The notes: generated by a model not told the origin, from the letters alone. DNA of 64,000 nucleotides from Baekduia sp037045385 (GCA_037045385.1 JBAOHN010000004.1:1-64000), one strand, 5' to 3'. Positions 24,537 through 33,760 are shown, counted from the first letter of the stretch. A program made the numbers and translations.

Positions 24537-24875
24537 ATGCATGCCTTTCGACGGTTCGTCCTCGTTGTTGTTGCTGCGACGCTTGGCGCGGCAACGCCCG
24601 CAGGCGCCGCCGACGCACTGACGACTGCCGCGCCTCCCGCCTCCGCGACAGCCGGCGCGTTCACGCTCTCGTGGACCGGCAGCACGCTCGCGGCGAGCTC
24701 CGGCGGCCGCGTCGTCTGGGACACCGCGCCCGGCGTGAGCTTCGTCCGCGGCGGAACCCAGCGGCTGCGGGCCGCCGAGCAGCGCGGCTCGTTCTCGGTC
24801 GACGAGCGGATCGAGAGCCGCTGCACCGACCAGACCGTCGAGACCGATCACTGCACCGTCCGGCAGCGGTCGTGA
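24537..24875 (+). CDS. N-terminal part of a frame-split GH31 glycosidase (signal peptide and start of beta domain)
   Basis: 112 residues, ending at TGA 24873-24875. Residues 1-25 are a signal peptide. Then comes ATAGAFTLSWTGSTLAASS and GRVVWDTAPGVSFVRGG, which read as the first strands of a GH31 N-terminal beta-sandwich. The chain continues seamlessly in the other frame (IRGRVSGDPRCESDYLLRF) from 24872. Either one base was lost from a single gene, or the two pieces are joined by programmed frameshifting, or they are made separately through the GTGA overlap. Confidence 0.75.
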   Translation: MHAFRRFVLVVVAATLGAATPAGAADALTTAAPPASATAGAFTLSWTGSTLAASSGGRVVWDTAPGVSFVRGGTQRLRAAEQRGSFSVDERIESRCTDQTVETDHCTVRQRS

Positions 24876-26806
24876 TCCGCGGCCGCGTCTCCGGCGACCC
24901 CCGCTGCGAGAGCGACTATCTCCTGCGCTTCCGCGAGGTTCGGGCCGGCCACCTGCAGTTCACGCTGCGCTTCACCAACCCAGCGGTCAACCTCTCAGAG
25001 CTCGTCTACGCGTCCGACCCCGGCGAGCGCATCTACGGCTTCGGCGAGCAATTCTCGATCCTGAACATGAAGGGCCAGCAGGTCCCGATCATCTCGCAGG
25101 AAGGCGGCGTTGGCCGCGGCCTGCCGATCGTCACCGACCTGACGAACCTGATCGCGCCCGGCTCCGGCGGCAGCACGCTGTCGACCTACGACGCGGTCCC
25201 GCACTACCTCACGAGCAGCAACCGCTCGCTGATGCTCGAGAACACCGAGTACTCGGTGTTCGACCTGCGCGACCCGGGCCAGATCCGCGCCCGCGTCTTC
25301 TCCCCGGTCGTGACCGGCCGGATTCTCGCCGGCACGAGCCTGCTCGAGCTGATCGAGCGCTTCACCGAGTACAGCGGCCGAATGCGCGCCCTGCCGAACT
25401 GGCTCAACGAGGGCGCCGTGATCGGCGTCCAGGGCGGGACGGCGAAGGTCAACGGGATCCTCGACGAGCTCGGTCGGCGCGGCACGCCGCTTGCCGGCGT
25501 CTGGATGCAGGACTGGGTCGGCCGCCGGCAGACCGCGCTCGGTTCGCAGCTCTGGTGGAACTGGGAGCTCGACAAGGACCTCTACCCGAACTGGGACGGC
25601 CTCGTCGGGCGCGTCGAGCAGGCCGGCGGCAAGGTGCTCTGTTACGTCAACCCGATGCTCGTCGACGCGACACCGAAGGGCAACGTGCGCCGCAACCTGT
25701 ACACGGAGGCGGTCGAGCGCGGCTACCTCGTCCACGACACCGCCGGGAAGGCGTACCAGGTGACGAACACCGACTTCGCGGCCGGTCTGCTCGACCTCAC
25801 GAACCCGGCCGCGGTCACATGGATCAAGGCCGTGATCAAGGACCAGGTGCTCGGCGAAGCGAAGTGCCGCGGCTGGATGCACGACTATGCCGAGGCGCTG
25901 CCGTTCGACGGCGTGCTCGCCTCGGGCGAGTCGGCGGCGAGCTACCACAACCGCTACCCGGTCGAGTGGGCTCGAATCGCCAAGGAGGCGATCGCCGAGG
26001 CCGGCCTCTCGAACGAGGTCGTGTTCTTCAACCGCTCCGGCTCGGCGAAGAGCCCCGGCGCCTCGCAGCTGTTCTGGGAGGGCGACCAGCTCGTCACCTG
26101 GGACGCCTACGACGGGCTGCGCTCGGCGGTGCTCGGGCTGATGACCGGCGGCCTCTCGGGCGTCTCGCTCAACCACTCGGACATCGGCGGCTACACCGGA
26201 CTGACGGTCGGCGGCGTCGGCCTCACCCGCGAGAACGAGCTGTTGCTGCGCTGGATCGAGTACGCCGCCTTCACGCCGGTGTTCCGGACGCACGAGGGCA
26301 TCCGCCCGGCCGAGAACGAGCAGTTCTACTCGAGCCCCGGCACCTACGATCAGTTCGACCGCTTCGCCCGCGTCTACAAGGCGCTCGCGCCGTACCGGCG
26401 CCAGCTGATGCGCGAGGCGCAGACGAAGGGCTGGCCGCTCGTCCGCCACCCGATGCTCGAGTTCCCGGGCGAGGCGGGCATCGATGGCCTGACCGACGAG
26501 TTCATGCTCGGCTCCGAGTTCCTCGTCGCCCCCGTGGTCGACAAGGACTGGTTCGGCATCGGCTGGCGCAAGGTCTACTTCCCCGACCGCGCGAACACGA
26601 CCTGGGTCCACGCACTCACCGGCCAGACCTACGGCAAGGACGGGCGGCCGCCGCAGGCGCCGCTGCTGCTCCAGTGGCTCGACCCGGCTGGCGGCAGCTA
26701 CCAGTGGGTACCGGCGCCGATCGGCACGCCGCCGGTCTTCTACCGCAAGGGCTCGGCGGCCGGGGCGCAGTTCCGCCGCAACCTCGCGGCGCTCGGCGTG
26801 CGGTAG
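24872..26806 (+). CDS. GH31 alpha-glycosidase, sulfoquinovosidase (YihQ)-like, main part
   Basis: 644 residues from GTG 24872 in a GTGA overlap. The chain shows the GH31 barrel with VWMQDWVGRRQTALGSQLWW, WMHDYAEALPFDG (nucleophile Asp), LFWEGDQLVTWDAYDG (acid/base Asp), SLNHSDIGGYTG and FRTHEGIRPAEN. These resemble E. coli YihQ (LQDWEG.RMTSFG, WMADFGEYLP, WAGDQNVDW), so sulfoquinovoside or a related alpha-glycoside is the likely substrate. The family match is strong; the substrate is inference. It lacks its own signal peptide, which is in the preceding frame. It ends one base from the converging restriction gene. Confidence 0.88.
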   Translation: MIRGRVSGDPRCESDYLLRFREVRAGHLQFTLRFTNPAVNLSELVYASDPGERIYGFGEQFSILNMKGQQVPIISQEGGVGRGLPIVTDLTNLIAPGSGGSTLSTYDAVPHYLTSSNRSLMLENTEYSVFDLRDPGQIRARVFSPVVTGRILAGTSLLELIERFTEYSGRMRALPNWLNEGAVIGVQGGTAKVNGILDELGRRGTPLAGVWMQDWVGRRQTALGSQLWWNWELDKDLYPNWDGLVGRVEQAGGKVLCYVNPMLVDATPKGNVRRNLYTEAVERGYLVHDTAGKAYQVTNTDFAAGLLDLTNPAAVTWIKAVIKDQVLGEAKCRGWMHDYAEALPFDGVLASGESAASYHNRYPVEWARIAKEAIAEAGLSNEVVFFNRSGSAKSPGASQLFWEGDQLVTWDAYDGLRSAVLGLMTGGLSGVSLNHSDIGGYTGLTVGGVGLTRENELLLRWIEYAAFTPVFRTHEGIRPAENEQFYSSPGTYDQFDRFARVYKALAPYRRQLMREAQTKGWPLVRHPMLEFPGEAGIDGLTDEFMLGSEFLVAPVVDKDWFGIGWRKVYFPDRANTTWVHALTGQTYGKDGRPPQAPLLLQWLDPAGGSYQWVPAPIGTPPVFYRKGSAAGAQFRRNLAALGVR

Positions 26807-26807
26807 G

Positions 26808-29800
26808 TCAGAGCAGCGTGCCCTGCGACTGCCCGCGGGGCTTCGTCGCCGGCACTCGCTCTTGACCGGGCGCGGGCTGCGGCAGGTCGTCGGCGCCGAC
26901 CAGCTCGCCGTCGCAGATCGCATCGAGCAGAGCGGCATGTTCCGGCGCCCGCCGGCTCGTGATCGTGAGCACGCGTAGGAGGTCGAGGAGCTCGTCGTTC
27001 CACGCATCGACCCATTGCTGGGGACGGATGAGGTCGAGCGGCTTGGGCTTGGTCGCGGCGTTGCCGATGCCCTTTGCGGTCCGGGAGCCGAGCCACTTGC
27101 GAACGACCTGGAGGCCCGACACCTCGAAGCTCCAGACCTCCGGATCAACGCCTGAGACGACGCCGTCGCCGACGTGGAGCTCACGCTCGGCCGCGCGGAA
27201 CTCGATCTCGGCGATCGTGGCCGGGATCGCCGTGACCATCTGTGTCCATTCGAGCCCATCGATCTTCGGCACGCGCGTTCCGCGCCCTGACGCTTCGTCC
27301 CGGAACCGCTCGGCGAACGTGTGCAACCAGAGCAGCTCGCGACCGAGGGCGACCGCCTGCTGCCACAGGTCCGGGTCGGCGGTCAGCGGCACCCGCACAC
27401 CGGCCGTCTGCAGTGCCACGGCGAACCGTTCCTGGAACCGAGCGGTCGAGAGCAGGGCGTAGAGGTAGGCGGCGAAGTCGGCGGGCTCGACCGCGATCCC
27501 GAGCCGGCCGGTGAGGGCGCCGAGCAGCCCGTCCGTTACGTTCGGCTCGGTCGCCGCAGCATCGCGGTACAGAGGGATCACGTCCTTGCCGCCACGCCCC
27601 ATGAAGTAGTGCTTGTCGGGAACAGCAGGGCTCACCGTCGCTACCGGTCCGGGGCCAGGTGCCTCGGACGCGGGAACGACCAAGAAGAGCTGTTGCAGCG
27701 AAACCGACTGCCACAGGGCGGGTGAATCCGTCTTCGCGAGGCGGGGATCATCGAACGCCCATTGGCGGTCGAACGAGCGCCATCCGTAGCGGCCGAGCCG
27801 CTCGGGCTCGGCCCCTACTTGCAGGTCGCCGAGCCGCGCCATCCCTGAGACCTCCGTCGTCAGGTTGCGGCCGGTCCGAGCAGTAACGAACAGCTCGGCA
27901 CGACGGTCCGGGTCGGACTCGGAGACGAGCGCGTCCCACCTCGCCCGCAGTGTTTCCGGATCCGGCGCAACCGGCCACATCCGGTTCCACATGCATCCCG
28001 GCTGCGCCCACGGCATCAGATCCTTGAGCGCCGGCATCGCCTCCCAGTCGCTGCCGCCGGTCCCAGGCACGAACCCGGCCACGGGATCCGCGGCGACCGG
28101 CTGCCACTCACCGGGCACCGCGCGTTGCGGCGTGACCTCGCCGAGCCCGGCGAGCTTCTCGGCCCTCGACCCCTCGATCCGCCGGTAGTGAACCGATGCC
28201 TTGCTGCGCCCGTCGCTGCGATCGTCGCGCACGAGCACGGTGATCGCGACCGGAGACTGAATCGCGAACACGTTCTCGTCGCTGATCGCCGAACGGTCGT
28301 CACCGCCGAGATCGACGATGTAGACGTCATCGGCGTGCCTCAGCGCCAGCTCTCGCAGACCGACGAAGGCGGGTCCGCTCAGCCAGGTCGAACCGGTGAT
28401 GAACGCCACAACGGCCGGTCCGGACCGCTGCTCGAACGCCTTCCACATCGCCCATCGCCAGAAATACGTGTAGAGGTTGTAGAGGCTCGCCGTGTAGCTG
28501 AAGCGGACTTTGTGCCGGGCGGTGGCGTCGATCACATCCTGGAACAGCGGCGCCTTCTTTTCCCCAGGATCGCCATGCAGCACCCATCCGCCGGCGTCCT
28601 CCTTCGCGACCCGGTCATACGGCGGGTTGCCGAGAACCACGGTGACCGGCTGCTCCTGCTTGACCGCCTGTGCGCGGATGCGCTCCTCCGCCAGCGCCTT
28701 CGAATCGCCCCACATCACGAGCTGGGGCTCGTCCTTGGCGTTCGGCGAGGCGAGCGTGTCGGCGAGCATCACACTGACGCCGCCGGGCGGCAGCGAGACG
28801 CCCTCGGATGCAAGCCGCTGCCCCACGCGGAGATGCGTCACTGCGTACGGACCGGGCAGCAACTCGAAGCCGAACAGGTTCGCGGTCAGCGACAGCGCGG
28901 CCATCTGACCACCGGCCGGCCCACGTTCCTCCACCGCTCGGGCGATCGCGCTGTCGACGACGGCCAGCGGGAAGGTCCCGGTGCCGGCCGCCGGGTCGAG
29001 CGTGGTGACGCCCGGGTCGCCGAAACCGAGCGGACGGTCGAAGCGCTCGACCAACGCATCTTCGACCAGCCGGACGATGCAACCGACCACCTCCACCGGC
29101 GTGTAGTAGACGCCGGCCTGCTTGCGCGCCTCCGGGTCGTACGCGGCGAGGAAATCCTCGTAGAACCACAGCCACGGCTCTCCCCGTGGATCCTTACGTT
29201 TGTGGATCTTCTCGACGTCGACGCCTGACACGAGGCGCTCGATCGCGCCGACTTCGAGCACGATCAGTGTCATGAAGTCCTCGAGGCCGAGGATCGGACC
29301 GAGCGCCGCGCTGAGCAAGCGATGGTGCTCGTGGAGCGCGTCCTTCGCTTCACCGAGGGTCAAGACGCCATCGCCGTCGCTGTCGGCGCCGCCTTCGAGC
29401 GCAGCGATAACCAGGCTGTAGGTGATCACCTGAGCGACCGCGTCGGCGAACTCAGCCTCGGTGGCGTCTTCTTTGAGCATTTGCTTCCAGGCATCGTGCG
29501 CCTTGCAGGCGGCGTGATGGCCCGGCGCACCTGCGTTCGAGCGCTGTGCGTACAGCGCATCGCGAAGGTTTCGAGCGAGCGGCGCGAGCCGCTTCGCGAG
29601 AGCCGACACCGCGGTGATCGGGGCGACGTGTTCGTGAGCGAAGAGTTCAACTCGTGCCGCGAACTCAGACGCGCTCCACTCGCCGTCGTCATACGGCAAC
29701 GCGACGGGATGCCCTGCCTGGTCACCGTTCTTGAACCAACGGACTTCGCGACCGTTGCAGAGCAAGACGTTGTCCAGCTCGGAGAGCTTCTTCCACTGCT

Positions 29801-30116
29801 TGCCGTCGTGCCCGGTCCAGGTCTCGGGCGCCGAGATGTCGGTCTGCGGCTTCTTCAGCTCGATCCACCCGCAGAATCGCTTGTCGACCAAGACCCCGAA
29901 GTCGGGACGAGAGCCGTCGAGCTGACTCTCCCTGATCAGACGCAGCTCACCGATTCCGGCGAGCGCCGCAACCTGCTCGATCAGGTTCGTCAGGGGCGTC
30001 GTGATCTGGGCTTCCGGGTCGGCGGCAATGCCGGCCTTGGTTGCTGCCGAGACCGCCGACCTGTACGCAGCAGCCAGGGCCGCGGCGTCGTCCTCCTTGA
30101 TCGCAAATGCCGGCAT
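26808..30116 (-). CDS. Single-chain restriction-modification enzyme (type IIG / ISP-like, no helicase)
   Basis: 1102 residues from ATG 30116. Near the N-terminus RPDFGVLVDKR..GWIELKKP (Asp72, Glu86, Lys88) fits a PD-(D/E)xK nuclease. The centre is a gamma-class N6-adenine methyltransferase: GVYYTP (335-340), DPAAGTGTFPL (374-384, SAM site) and GNPPYDR (NPPY at 497-500). The C-terminal 500 residues resemble the target-recognition region of type ISP enzymes (KHYFMGRGGKDVIPLYRD). No helicase motifs are seen between nuclease and methylase, so it looks like type IIG, cutting and methylating with one protein. No separate methylase or specificity gene is adjacent. The in-frame extension to 30236 would read through repeat D. 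Confidence 0.88.
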   Translation of the reverse strand: MPAFAIKEDDAAALAAAYRSAVSAATKAGIAADPEAQITTPLTNLIEQVAALAGIGELRLIRESQLDGSRPDFGVLVDKRFCGWIELKKPQTDISAPETWTGHDGKQWKKLSELDNVLLCNGREVRWFKNGDQAGHPVALPYDDGEWSASEFAARVELFAHEHVAPITAVSALAKRLAPLARNLRDALYAQRSNAGAPGHHAACKAHDAWKQMLKEDATEAEFADAVAQVITYSLVIAALEGGADSDGDGVLTLGEAKDALHEHHRLLSAALGPILGLEDFMTLIVLEVGAIERLVSGVDVEKIHKRKDPRGEPWLWFYEDFLAAYDPEARKQAGVYYTPVEVVGCIVRLVEDALVERFDRPLGFGDPGVTTLDPAAGTGTFPLAVVDSAIARAVEERGPAGGQMAALSLTANLFGFELLPGPYAVTHLRVGQRLASEGVSLPPGGVSVMLADTLASPNAKDEPQLVMWGDSKALAEERIRAQAVKQEQPVTVVLGNPPYDRVAKEDAGGWVLHGDPGEKKAPLFQDVIDATARHKVRFSYTASLYNLYTYFWRWAMWKAFEQRSGPAVVAFITGSTWLSGPAFVGLRELALRHADDVYIVDLGGDDRSAISDENVFAIQSPVAITVLVRDDRSDGRSKASVHYRRIEGSRAEKLAGLGEVTPQRAVPGEWQPVAADPVAGFVPGTGGSDWEAMPALKDLMPWAQPGCMWNRMWPVAPDPETLRARWDALVSESDPDRRAELFVTARTGRNLTTEVSGMARLGDLQVGAEPERLGRYGWRSFDRQWAFDDPRLAKTDSPALWQSVSLQQLFLVVPASEAPGPGPVATVSPAVPDKHYFMGRGGKDVIPLYRDAAATEPNVTDGLLGALTGRLGIAVEPADFAAYLYALLSTARFQERFAVALQTAGVRVPLTADPDLWQQAVALGRELLWLHTFAERFRDEASGRGTRVPKIDGLEWTQMVTAIPATIAEIEFRAAERELHVGDGVVSGVDPEVWSFEVSGLQVVRKWLGSRTAKGIGNAATKPKPLDLIRPQQWVDAWNDELLDLLRVLTITSRRAPEHAALLDAICDGELVGADDLPQPAPGQERVPATKPRGQSQGTLL

Positions 30117-30163
30117 CGTCGGAAGTCTGCCCGAACCCCGCGTCAGACCGTTGTCCCGCCGAC

Positions 30164-30238
30164 CGTTGGTACCAACGACCCACCACCGTGGCGCTGGTAC
30201 CCGATTGCGACACCTACGATCGGGACCGGGTACCACGC
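30164..30238. repeat. GGTACC-ended palindromic element, copy D, with a half-copy
   Basis: 30164-30177 is the perfect palindrome CGTTGGTACCAACG. 30192-30238 is a 47-bp copy with arms TGGTACCCG / CGGGTACCA (30195-30203, 30227-30235). It occupies the divergent promoter region between the restriction gene and the hydrolase gene. Confidence 0.8.
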
Positions 30239-30286
30239 GCCGCGCCGCGTCGCCGGGCGAGCGAAGGAATACCCTGAAAGGAGCAG

Positions 30287-31543
30287 ATGAGCCGCGCTCC
30301 CCGCACCACGACGGCCGCCCAGCTCAGGGGCGTGGAAGAGGCATTCCAGACGCTCCCGGACCGCTATCTCGGCGCGCCTCCCGGCTACGACGTGACCTTT
30401 CACGTCCGGCTCGGCGACCTGGGCCACACGTTCGAGGTTCGCGCGACCGAGCGCACCGTCCGGGTCCGCAAGGGCATCAGCCGCCGACCGGCAGACGTCG
30501 TCCTCGGCACCGACATCGCGACCTGGCTCGCGCTGCGCGACGGCAGCATCTCCGGGATCGAAGCGTTTCTCGAGCGCCGTCTGTACGCGCGCGGCGACCT
30601 CGACGACGCGCTCCGGTTCGAGTCTCTGTTCGCGCTGCCCGACGGCCGCGACCCGCACCTCCAGCTCAGACATGCCGGGCCGCGGGGCCGGCGGCTGTCC
30701 GTCGCGAGCCTCGGCGAGGGGCCGGACGTCGTGCTGATCCACGGCCTCGGCGCGACCAAGTCCTCTTTCCTCGACGCGGCGGCGATGCTCGCGAACTCCG
30801 GCCACCGCGTGCATGCCCTCGACCTGCCCGGTTTCGGCGGCTCCGACAAGCCGCTGCTCGCTCCGTTCGACGCGCCGTGGTTCGCCCGAACCGTCTGGGA
30901 CACGCTCGACGAGCTCGGCCTGACGGGCGTGCACCTGGTCGGCAACTCGCTCGGTGGCCGCGTCTCGATCGAGATGGCGCTGGCCAGGCCCCAGCGCGTC
31001 CGCTCGATCACCGGCCTCTGTCCCGCGGTCGCGTTCGTCAAGCGCGACTTCCGCCACGTCGTCCGCGTCCTGCGGCCGGAGTTCGGGCTCCTCCCCCATC
31101 GCTTCACGCGCAAGGCCGTCGACGCCCAGCTGCGCGACCTCTTCTGCGACCTCGGCGCGCTCGATCCGAGCATGGCCGACATCGTCGTCGACGAGTTCCA
31201 GCGGATCTACACGTCCCCCGGGGCTCGGCTCGCGTTCCTGTCAGCGGCCCGCAACATCTACCTCGACCGGCCCTACGGCCGCGGCGGCTTCTACGAGCGG
31301 CTGGCCGAGCTCGAGCCGCCGTCGCTGTTCGTCTGGGCGACCCACGACCGCCTGATCCCACAGGCCTTCCGCAGCCACGTCGAGCGCGCGCTGCCGGCCG
31401 CAGAGCACGTCGTGCTCGACGCCTGCGGGCACACGCCGCAGGTCGAGCGCCCCGAGGAGACCGCCGCGATGGTCGCTGCACACATCGCTCGTGCCGAGAA
31501 GACCCACCCGGCGCGGACCGACCCGCTGACGCTGGTGGCGTGA
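30287..31543 (+). CDS. Alpha/beta hydrolase with N-terminal SCP2-like lipid-binding domain
   Basis: 418 residues, AAAGGAG three bases before the ATG. Residues 20-115 read as an SCP2/sterol-carrier-like domain (VTFHVRLGDLGHTFEVRA, then ADVVLGTDIATWLALRDG). Residues 140-405 are an alpha/beta hydrolase: LIHGLGATKSSF (oxyanion loop), LVGNSLGGRVSIEMA (nucleophile Ser in GNSLGG), WATHDRLIP (Asp), CGHTPQVERPE (His). The fusion suggests hydrolysis of a hydrophobic ester or lipid presented by the SCP2 part. It leads a tightly overlapping operon with an acyltransferase and a SRPBCC protein. Confidence 0.9.
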   Translation: MSRAPRTTTAAQLRGVEEAFQTLPDRYLGAPPGYDVTFHVRLGDLGHTFEVRATERTVRVRKGISRRPADVVLGTDIATWLALRDGSISGIEAFLERRLYARGDLDDALRFESLFALPDGRDPHLQLRHAGPRGRRLSVASLGEGPDVVLIHGLGATKSSFLDAAAMLANSGHRVHALDLPGFGGSDKPLLAPFDAPWFARTVWDTLDELGLTGVHLVGNSLGGRVSIEMALARPQRVRSITGLCPAVAFVKRDFRHVVRVLRPEFGLLPHRFTRKAVDAQLRDLFCDLGALDPSMADIVVDEFQRIYTSPGARLAFLSAARNIYLDRPYGRGGFYERLAELEPPSLFVWATHDRLIPQAFRSHVERALPAAEHVVLDACGHTPQVERPEETAAMVAAHIARAEKTHPARTDPLTLVA

Positions 31544-32541
31544 TGGCCAAGGCGAAGACGGCGACCGTGAAACGCAGGCCGAAGCCGGTCACCGCCGCGG
31601 CCTCGCCCGCCCGCGGCGGCATCCACGGCGCACCGGCACGCCCCGGGCTGCGGACACCAGGCGTCCCGGGCGTGAATTTGACCCGCAGCGCCGCCGGCTT
31701 CGTCTCGCGCAAGACGCGCGAGCAGCTCTACCGGCTCACCGGCCCGCTGCGCCCGGCGAACCTCGACGAGCGCGACCCGGACGAGCTGCGCGACACCCTG
31801 CCGTTGATGTGGCTGATCTCGAGTCTCTGGTTCCGCTCCGAGGTCCGCGGCATGGGCAACGTCCCCGCTGACGGCCCCGTGTTGCTGGTCGGCAACCACT
31901 CCGGCGGCAACATGACGCCCGACACGTTCTCCTTCGCGCTTGCGTTCTCGACCTACTTCGGCGTCGAGCGGCGTCTGCATCTCCTGACCGCGAGTCACGT
32001 CTTCTCGTTCCCGGGCATCAGCCATCTCCGCAAGGCCGGGATCGTCACTGCGACGCACGAGCACGCCGAGGAGGCGCTCGCCGCCGGCGGCGCCGCGTTC
32101 GTCTACCCGGGCGGCAGCCGCGAGGCTCATCGCCCGAGCTGGCGCGGCTCGCAGCTCGACCTCGGCCCGCTCGAGGAGACCGTCGAGCTCGCTGTCACCG
32201 CCGGCGCGCCGATCGTCCCGGTCGTCGCGATCGGCGGTCAGGAGACGGCGTTGTTCGTGAGCGACGGTGAGCGGATCAGCCGCGCGCTGCGGCTCGACCG
32301 GATCGGCATTGCTCGCCTTCCGATCGCGCTCGCGGCTCCGTGGGGGGTAAGCGTCGGCGACGTCGCCGGCCACCTGCCGCTCCCGGCGAAGCTGGTGCTC
32401 GAGGTCCTCCCCCCGATCGACCCGGTAGCCCGGATCGACGACGGTGCAACGGTCTCGGATGTCGCCGAGCACATCCGGGCACGGATGCGCGACACGATCG
32501 ACGTCCTCGCCCAGGAGCGCAGACTGCCGGTGCTCGGATGA
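31543..32541 (+). CDS. Lysophospholipid acyltransferase family protein
   Basis: 332 residues, ATG sharing a base with the hydrolase stop (TGATG). The N-terminal 60 residues are basic and disordered. The catalytic block VGNHSGGNMTPDTF replaces the usual NHxxxxD with NHSGGN..D, and VYPGGSREAHRP stands for the PEGTR motif (PGGSRE), the variant seen in plant PES/diacylglycerol acyltransferase-like and mycobacterial proteins. It should esterify a lipid or terpenoid alcohol at the membrane. It overlaps the next gene by ATGA. Confidence 0.87.
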   Translation: MAKAKTATVKRRPKPVTAAASPARGGIHGAPARPGLRTPGVPGVNLTRSAAGFVSRKTREQLYRLTGPLRPANLDERDPDELRDTLPLMWLISSLWFRSEVRGMGNVPADGPVLLVGNHSGGNMTPDTFSFALAFSTYFGVERRLHLLTASHVFSFPGISHLRKAGIVTATHEHAEEALAAGGAAFVYPGGSREAHRPSWRGSQLDLGPLEETVELAVTAGAPIVPVVAIGGQETALFVSDGERISRALRLDRIGIARLPIALAAPWGVSVGDVAGHLPLPAKLVLEVLPPIDPVARIDDGATVSDVAEHIRARMRDTIDVLAQERRLPVLG

Positions 32542-33038
32542 GGGTTGCCCGCTCGATCTGGGTCGAGGCCCCGCCGGAGGCGGTCTGGCGCTTCGTCGCC
32601 GATCCCGGTCACTACCTGCATTTCATGGACGGCATCACCCGGTGGGAGGTCGAGGGCAGACGGCGGACCGGGCTCGGTGCTCGCTATCGGGTGTTGATGC
32701 ATGTCGGCTCGGCGGAGATCGGCGGCCTCGTCGAAGTCGTCGAACACGTCCCGAACCGGGAGCTCGCGTGGGCGTCGGTCGTCGGCACCGCGCAGCGCGG
32801 CCGCTGGCGGATCCGGCCGCATCCGACGGACCCGGCCCGTACCCGTGTCGAGTTGCGGATCGGCGGTAGCGCCGGCGGCGGGCTGATCGGCCAGGTCGCA
32901 GGCGTCGTCGCGCAGCCGGCGATCGCCCGTCACGTCCGTCGCTCGCTGCGCGAGTTGCGGCGCCAGGTCGAGCACGAGCAGGAGCGCGCCGAGCACCGGC
33001 GCGCGGGCGCGGCCCGCCGCCGGGCGGTGGCGCGGTAG
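32538..33038 (+). CDS. SRPBCC (START-like) family protein
   Basis: 166 residues. It begins VARSIWVEAPPEAVWRFVAD, the SRPBCC/polyketide-cyclase opening, with HYLHFMDGITRWEVEG and later VVEHVPNRELAWASV. The fold binds hydrophobic ligands in a deep cavity. The tail after residue 130 is basic and helical. As third gene of the hydrolase-acyltransferase operon it probably binds the same class of lipid; no catalytic residues can be assigned. Confidence 0.86.
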   Translation: MRVARSIWVEAPPEAVWRFVADPGHYLHFMDGITRWEVEGRRRTGLGARYRVLMHVGSAEIGGLVEVVEHVPNRELAWASVVGTAQRGRWRIRPHPTDPARTRVELRIGGSAGGGLIGQVAGVVAQPAIARHVRRSLRELRRQVEHEQERAEHRRAGAARRRAVAR

Positions 33039-33052
33039 CGTCCGGTCCGCGC

Positions 33053-33754
33053 ATGGCCCCGGGATCGCCGCTGGACATCCTCGTCGTCGACGACGACGCC
33101 CCGCTTCGGGAGATGCTTCAGCGGGCGTTCGAGCGCGAAGGCCACAGGATCACCGCGGTCAGCGACGGTCAGTCCGCGCTCAGCGAGCTCGAGAACACCA
33201 GCTACGACGTGATCCTGCTCGACGTCGCGCTGGGCGCAGGGCCGTCCGGCCATGACGTCGCCCGCGCGCTGCGCGACCGGCGCGACGTCACGCCGGTGAT
33301 CATGCTGACCGCGCTCGACTCGGAGGCAGATGCCGTGCAGGGCCTCGAGGCCGGCGCCGACGACTACGTCACGAAACCGTTCGGAATCGCCGAGCTGCGC
33401 AGCCGGATCCGCGCGGTGCTGCGCCGCACCCATCGCCAGGTCGTCGAGGACGGACCGATCGACGTCGGCGAGATCGTGCTCGACCCGCGTGCGCGCGACG
33501 TGACCGCCCGTGGCGAGCCGGTCCGGCTCACGTTCGCCGAGTTCGAGCTGCTGAAGTGCCTCGTCGAGCGACCGGGGCGCCTCTTCAACCGTCAGGAGCT
33601 GCTGCGCGCGATCTGGGGGGATTCCGCCTACCGCGACCCGCGCGCGATCGACGTCCACATCCGCCATCTGCGCGAGAAGCTCGAAGAGAAGCCCGAGGAC
33701 CCGCGCCTGATCGTGACGGTCCGCGGCGCCGGGTACCGATTCCGAGACCGGTGA
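33053..33754 (+). CDS. OmpR-family response regulator
   Basis: 233 residues. The receiver domain has the acidic pair in VVDDDAP, the phosphoacceptor Asp in DVILLDVALG, Thr in MLTALDSE and Lys in VTKPFGIAEL. The C-terminal winged helix ends IDVHIRHLREKLEEK, then IVTVRGAGYRFRDR. It is activated by the kinase encoded 6 bases downstream. Targets are unknown; the lipid operon immediately upstream is a candidate. TAGCGT lies 11 bases before the ATG. Confidence 0.95.
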   Translation: MAPGSPLDILVVDDDAPLREMLQRAFEREGHRITAVSDGQSALSELENTSYDVILLDVALGAGPSGHDVARALRDRRDVTPVIMLTALDSEADAVQGLEAGADDYVTKPFGIAELRSRIRAVLRRTHRQVVEDGPIDVGEIVLDPRARDVTARGEPVRLTFAEFELLKCLVERPGRLFNRQELLRAIWGDSAYRDPRAIDVHIRHLREKLEEKPEDPRLIVTVRGAGYRFRDR

Positions 33755-33760
33755 GCGGCG

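Noticed and set aside
24995..27259. A 754-codon minus-strand frame across the GH31 gene
   Set aside because: Low-complexity Arg/Val/Ala/Asp composition with no domain; it is the antisense of a conserved enzyme.
30001..31542. Long in-frame extension upstream of the acyltransferase
   Set aside because: It overlaps the hydrolase gene in another frame and is Arg/Pro-rich. The TGATG junction gives a convincing start at 31543.
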